From Telopea speciosissima (taxonomy: Eukaryota; Streptophyta; Magnoliopsida; Proteales; Proteaceae), in contig NC_057919.1 in NCBI RefSeq assembly GCF_018873765.1, forward strand, positions 25,522,698-25,586,697: 64,000 nt of DNA, read 5' to 3'. Below are positions 60,709 through 64,000 of this stretch, piece by piece. The notes beneath the pieces were generated by a model. The model did no database searches and was not told where the DNA came from. It saw only the letters and a list, made by a program, of their open reading frames with translations. Each line of letters begins with the position of its first letter. The first letter of the stretch is position 1. The translations under genes and the position numbers were made by a program.

Positions 60709-62271
60709 TTTTTCTTTTTTGCTTCTTTATCGTATTTGATAAACATATATTTCAGATATTAAATTTATAGGTCAGTTATCAATGTAGCAGCAATGGAAGG
60801 TGATGTTTCCAAAAATCGTAAGATAAATATATGATTCATCCATTTTTATGAATTTTCTTTTTTTAATCTAAACCATTCTTCATGAGCAAAGTTGGTAGAG
60901 TTTATAGTAATATCTAAAGTAAAGTACTAGTGCACATGGATGGCCATACATGGGATGTGTATCAATGCAAAAGGGGTAATTTGATTGAATTAGACTCTGA
61001 ATTGGACATGTGGCTAATCTAGACCCTGTCCTTTCTATCCAATGGTCAGAATGAACATGTCATTTGCCCACGTGATGGAATAAATGCCTTGTGATATTTG
61101 AAAAAATAAGTTCCTTGTGACAATAATAATTCACCTAAATTTATTTTACTTTTCACATCCAAAGAATTTAATTGCAAGTGAAGTAAAATTTAATAACCAA
61201 ATTTGGTATTTTTTAAGTTAGTTACACCTTAATGTGAAGTAAAGAGTAATAAAATTGCCATTTTTGCATTGATTTGATTTCACTTCTCTTACAACCAAAA
61301 ACAAGGCCTTTTATTTATTTATTTTTTTATTTTGTATTTGAAAATTATTATCCCAATAAATATTCCAATGAACACGCTGGCTTAGACACATACAGCAAAG
61401 GGCCCTGTATCTGAATGCACTAGATGGTGGAAGAGTCATATTGTTCATGGTAGAGGAGATAAAAGGAAAAAGGTAGACAAAAACAGGATTTGTGTAGCCA
61501 ACCCCAGTTGGGCTAAGCATTAGTTGAATAGATTTGTATTGAATATCATTTTACACCAAGACTTTTCATTAAAAAATTAAAAGAAAAGGAAAAAGATTAC
61601 ACCAAATCAAGTGTTTCAATTACTCCACTTAGTGATTGTTGGGTCAAAATTTCTTCCCAAATTCATGCTTCCAAGAAGGTAAGAATAAGGAGAACCTCAA
61701 ACTAGTTTACCAAAAAAATTAAAAAAGAAGAATCTCAAAGTATATTGGAATTTTACATTAAGCCATGTCATCCAACAACATGGACCACACTAATAGTGAA
61801 GAGGAATTCCATTTCTTGAATGGACACATGCCTGACAAATGCAAAAAATACTGTAGGTATGATCATCATTTTTATGGCCTGAAGATGTCAGCAACTAACA
61901 AGCCCGAATCTGCTACTTTCAACACTAGACTTCAAATCTTACAGAGTTACAGTTGTATTGCTTTTTTCTTGTTTTGGTGAATGCCACCATTACTAGCTTA
62001 AATGAGTAACCAAAAAACTAATGTGGCTTATTGGAAAAGAATATAAAAATCAGAAGAAAAAACCTGTATAGATGAAAGATGTATAGAACAATGCACTAAT
62101 ATACAACCTGGCATCAGGCAGTCTTATGGCCTAAATGCTCCTCTGTTTATCTGTAGGATATCCAACTTCCAACCCCACAACTCAAATGGTGGTATCCACT
62201 GTTCGGGTCATGAAACAATGACTGTTCCCCCAAAAAACACTGACCTTGCAAGATTTGATATCCTTGAAATA
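60709..62271. other. Intergenic DNA and DRP3-like 3' flank
   Basis: AT-rich DNA without a recognisable gene. The end nearest 62271 should contain the 3'UTR of the DRP3-like gene; no clear poly(A) signal was picked. Confidence 0.45.
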
Positions 62272-63735
62272 TCACGTGTAAGAAAAATTGACATCACCAT
62301 TGGATGTAGAGTGGAAAGAGGAGGAAAGCCCTGGAATCTTTGGCAAACCGGTGGCAATATCAGTGCCTGGGCTCGAATTTGAACTTCGAGATGCCACATC
62401 AGATTCAACTTCTTCCAGCATCTGGAACAGTCAACATGAAAAATCACTTTATGAAAGTATTGAGAGCGATGTAGTAAAGAACATGGCGGTAGTAGCTCAA
62501 AATGATCATTATATTATGAAATCTACTTGGGCAGCCCAACTGCATGACAACATTTAACACATCATTCAAGGACACCACCAGCATCTTGGCCAAAATCGAT
62601 CCAATCTAGTTGACCATGATCATTGTCTTCTCTGATCGCCCAAAAGAATTTTGTAGATTTGACGGGTGGGACCATTCATTCATTTGAAATCATGGCATAA
62701 GAAGTCGTGGAAGGACCCCTCATTGGGTTATACAGTTTTTTTTTGGTAAGAATTGGGTTATACAGTTCACCATTATGACATGATGGACCATCTCTATGGA
62801 CTTATTGATGATTTTCTAAAATTATTTTATGTACTAACCTGAAGAGCTTGTTGCAGAACCTGGAATATTTCTCGAGTGCGTTTTCTTTTAACTACAACTT
62901 CTTCATGTTCCCGAAGCATCTCTTCGAAGAGGTTCTCTCTGCATGCATAAAAAAATACATAAAATATGGTCAAGATGTGAGGCTCTGTTTCAGTAGACAT
63001 TGTCTGTCATACAGAGAGTGTAAATATTTTTTGTTTTTCTCACCCTATGCAATCTGTGTTCGTACTACACATGCAGTCCAGCCATTTAATTGGTCAGAAG
63101 CCCATTGGAGTGAACCCCAAAATCATACAAACTAACAAAATGAACATAATGGGAATGAAGCCATATATATGACATACCTATAGAGTTTTTGTATGAAAGT
63201 ACAAAGAAGGCCCCTCTTTGTATTGTTGACCTAAGGAACATAAAAATCCCAAAAATGGACATTAGTGCCTCTAGTAATAAAAATGTAGTACTATTCTTTC
63301 TTTTTTTTTTTTGGGGGGGGGGGGGGGGAGAAGGTTACCAGAAAATGCATTATTGCTTTTGGAACATAGTCTTCAATGTTCTTCCTGACGATGTCATAGT
63401 ATGACCTCAAAAGCAATTTAGTAACCACTATTTCAACTGCTTCTTCTTCTGACTGAGTTTCTAAGGGTCTTAAGATGGCTGGTGGCTGAAATGATAGTAG
63501 CAAAGGAATAGCCTTGTGTCTGTGATAGCAAAGAAGACCACAGGTACAATAAGACGTAAACAAGGTCAATAGACAACATTATTACCTCTCTCAATTGGAT
63601 CATAGTAGGTACATGTTCAACATCATGAAAGGATTCACTAAAAGGTTTGCTTGCTACACTTTCTCCAGAAGGCATTCTAGATATGGTGCCTCCAATTATT
63701 GAAGAAATGCCCCAAGCCCTTCCACTCGTATTGCC
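62272..63735 (-). CDS. DRP3-like dynamin-related GTPase, 3' part
   Basis: Five 3' exons are visible: 63735-63586, 63485-63339, 63230-63178, 62938-62839 and 62421-62272. They join in frame to a stop at 62272-62274, giving 199 codons plus stop. The GTPase head and middle domain lie beyond the window. The visible part has the variable linker (RAWGISSIIGGT), then the GTPase effector domain: AVEIVVTKLLLRSYYDIVRK, NIEDYVPKAIMHFL, ENLFEEMLREHEEVVVKRKR and VLQQALQ. It resembles Arabidopsis DRP3A/DRP3B, which assemble on mitochondria and peroxisomes and drive their fission. The last 50 codons, starting MLEEVESDVASRSSNSS, differ from the usual LDELPLE ending. An assignment to another DRP3-related copy is possible; exon 63230-63178 is somewhat diverged from the family consensus. 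Confidence 0.82.
63313..63328. repeat. G16 homopolymer in a DRP3-like intron
   Basis: Twelve T followed by sixteen G, 11 bp from the exon ending at 63339, so the homopolymer lies just inside the intron donor side. Confidence 0.9.
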
Positions 63736-64000
63736 TGTTAAAATGTGAAGTAACTAGTAGTTATGAATAAAGCTCCAAAATATTTCTCTTTTCAAACATC
63801 ACTCATCAGGAAATTCATTAAGAACTTGACAAGCTGACAAGGCATTAATGAAGACATTCACTACTATATCTTCTGAGTTCTATAATAGAAAATACTAGTG
63901 TCAAGACATAGGGTGGAGGGAAGTATGTGATACACATCTAATGAACTTTGTACAGTCCTACCAAGACCTTATAGAAAATTCCAATTTGTTTTCAAAATTT
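63736..64000 (-). other. Intron of the DRP3-like gene, running off the window
   Basis: The acceptor tttaacag|gca lies at 63736/63735. Nothing coding was recognised up to the window end, so this is taken as intron. Confidence 0.6.

Noticed and set aside
62288..62557. 89-codon plus-strand frame
   Set aside because: It is antisense to the last exon of the DRP3-like gene and has no domain of its own.
1..64000. CRISPR array, tRNA, rRNA, bacterial-type operons or a defence system
   Set aside because: Nothing of this kind is present. The window is plant nuclear DNA; regular repeats are microsatellites, LTRs or MITEs.

Overview
This is about 64 kb of plant nuclear DNA, from an angiosperm and most likely a eudicot; I cannot name the species. 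The evidence is spliced genes with plant-specific products (TIC55, an ASHR3-type SET protein, a plant SERINC, a DRP3-like dynamin), Au-type SINEs, small Ty1/copia elements with TGGTATCAGAGC primer-binding sites, and many MITEs. There are no operons, rRNA or tRNA genes, or CRISPR arrays.

Layout. 1-5.3 kb: repeat debris, namely a decayed Ty3/gypsy-type gag split by a hAT-like MITE with a perfect 8-bp target duplication, a telomere-like hexamer tract and several foldback elements. 5.4-9.5 kb (+): an apparently intact TIC55 gene in three exons. 9.8-11 kb: a LINE fragment and an Au SINE. 12.2-43.2 kb (-): an ASHR3 (SDG4)-type histone methyltransferase gene in ten exons that join in frame to 515 codons. 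Its eighth intron (13633-35805) is 22.2 kb, lies inside the SET domain and is mostly a nest of LTR retrotransposons. 43.3-53.5 kb: intergenic DNA with MITEs, a run of nearly 200 bp of almost pure G, two oppositely oriented LINE remnants and low-complexity DNA. 53.8-59.25 kb (-): a six-exon SERINC-type membrane protein gene of 407 codons whose stop codon lies next to an LTR. 60.2-60.7 kb: a long-TIR Mutator-like MITE. 62.27 kb to the window end (-): the 3' part of a DRP3-like dynamin gene, including the GTPase effector domain.

The transposon nest can be ordered by insertion. Two copia copies of one family (C on -, B on +) face each other and would form a palindrome with arms of about 2.3 kb. 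A second copia family (A, 22449-32470, target duplication TATTC) inserted into one arm. A solo LTR of a third family (27345-31681, duplication TATCC) sits in the 5' leader of A. A short-LTR non-autonomous element (27368-30553, duplication GTAGG) sits inside that solo LTR. Another member of the solo-LTR family lies at 14384-17717 and carries a long acidic ORF that does not look like gag or pol.

The four host genes have unrelated roles (plastid phyllobilin metabolism, chromatin, membrane, organelle division). I see no sign that they form a functional cluster. The main interest is gene architecture and transposon structure; I found no convincing new enzymatic system.
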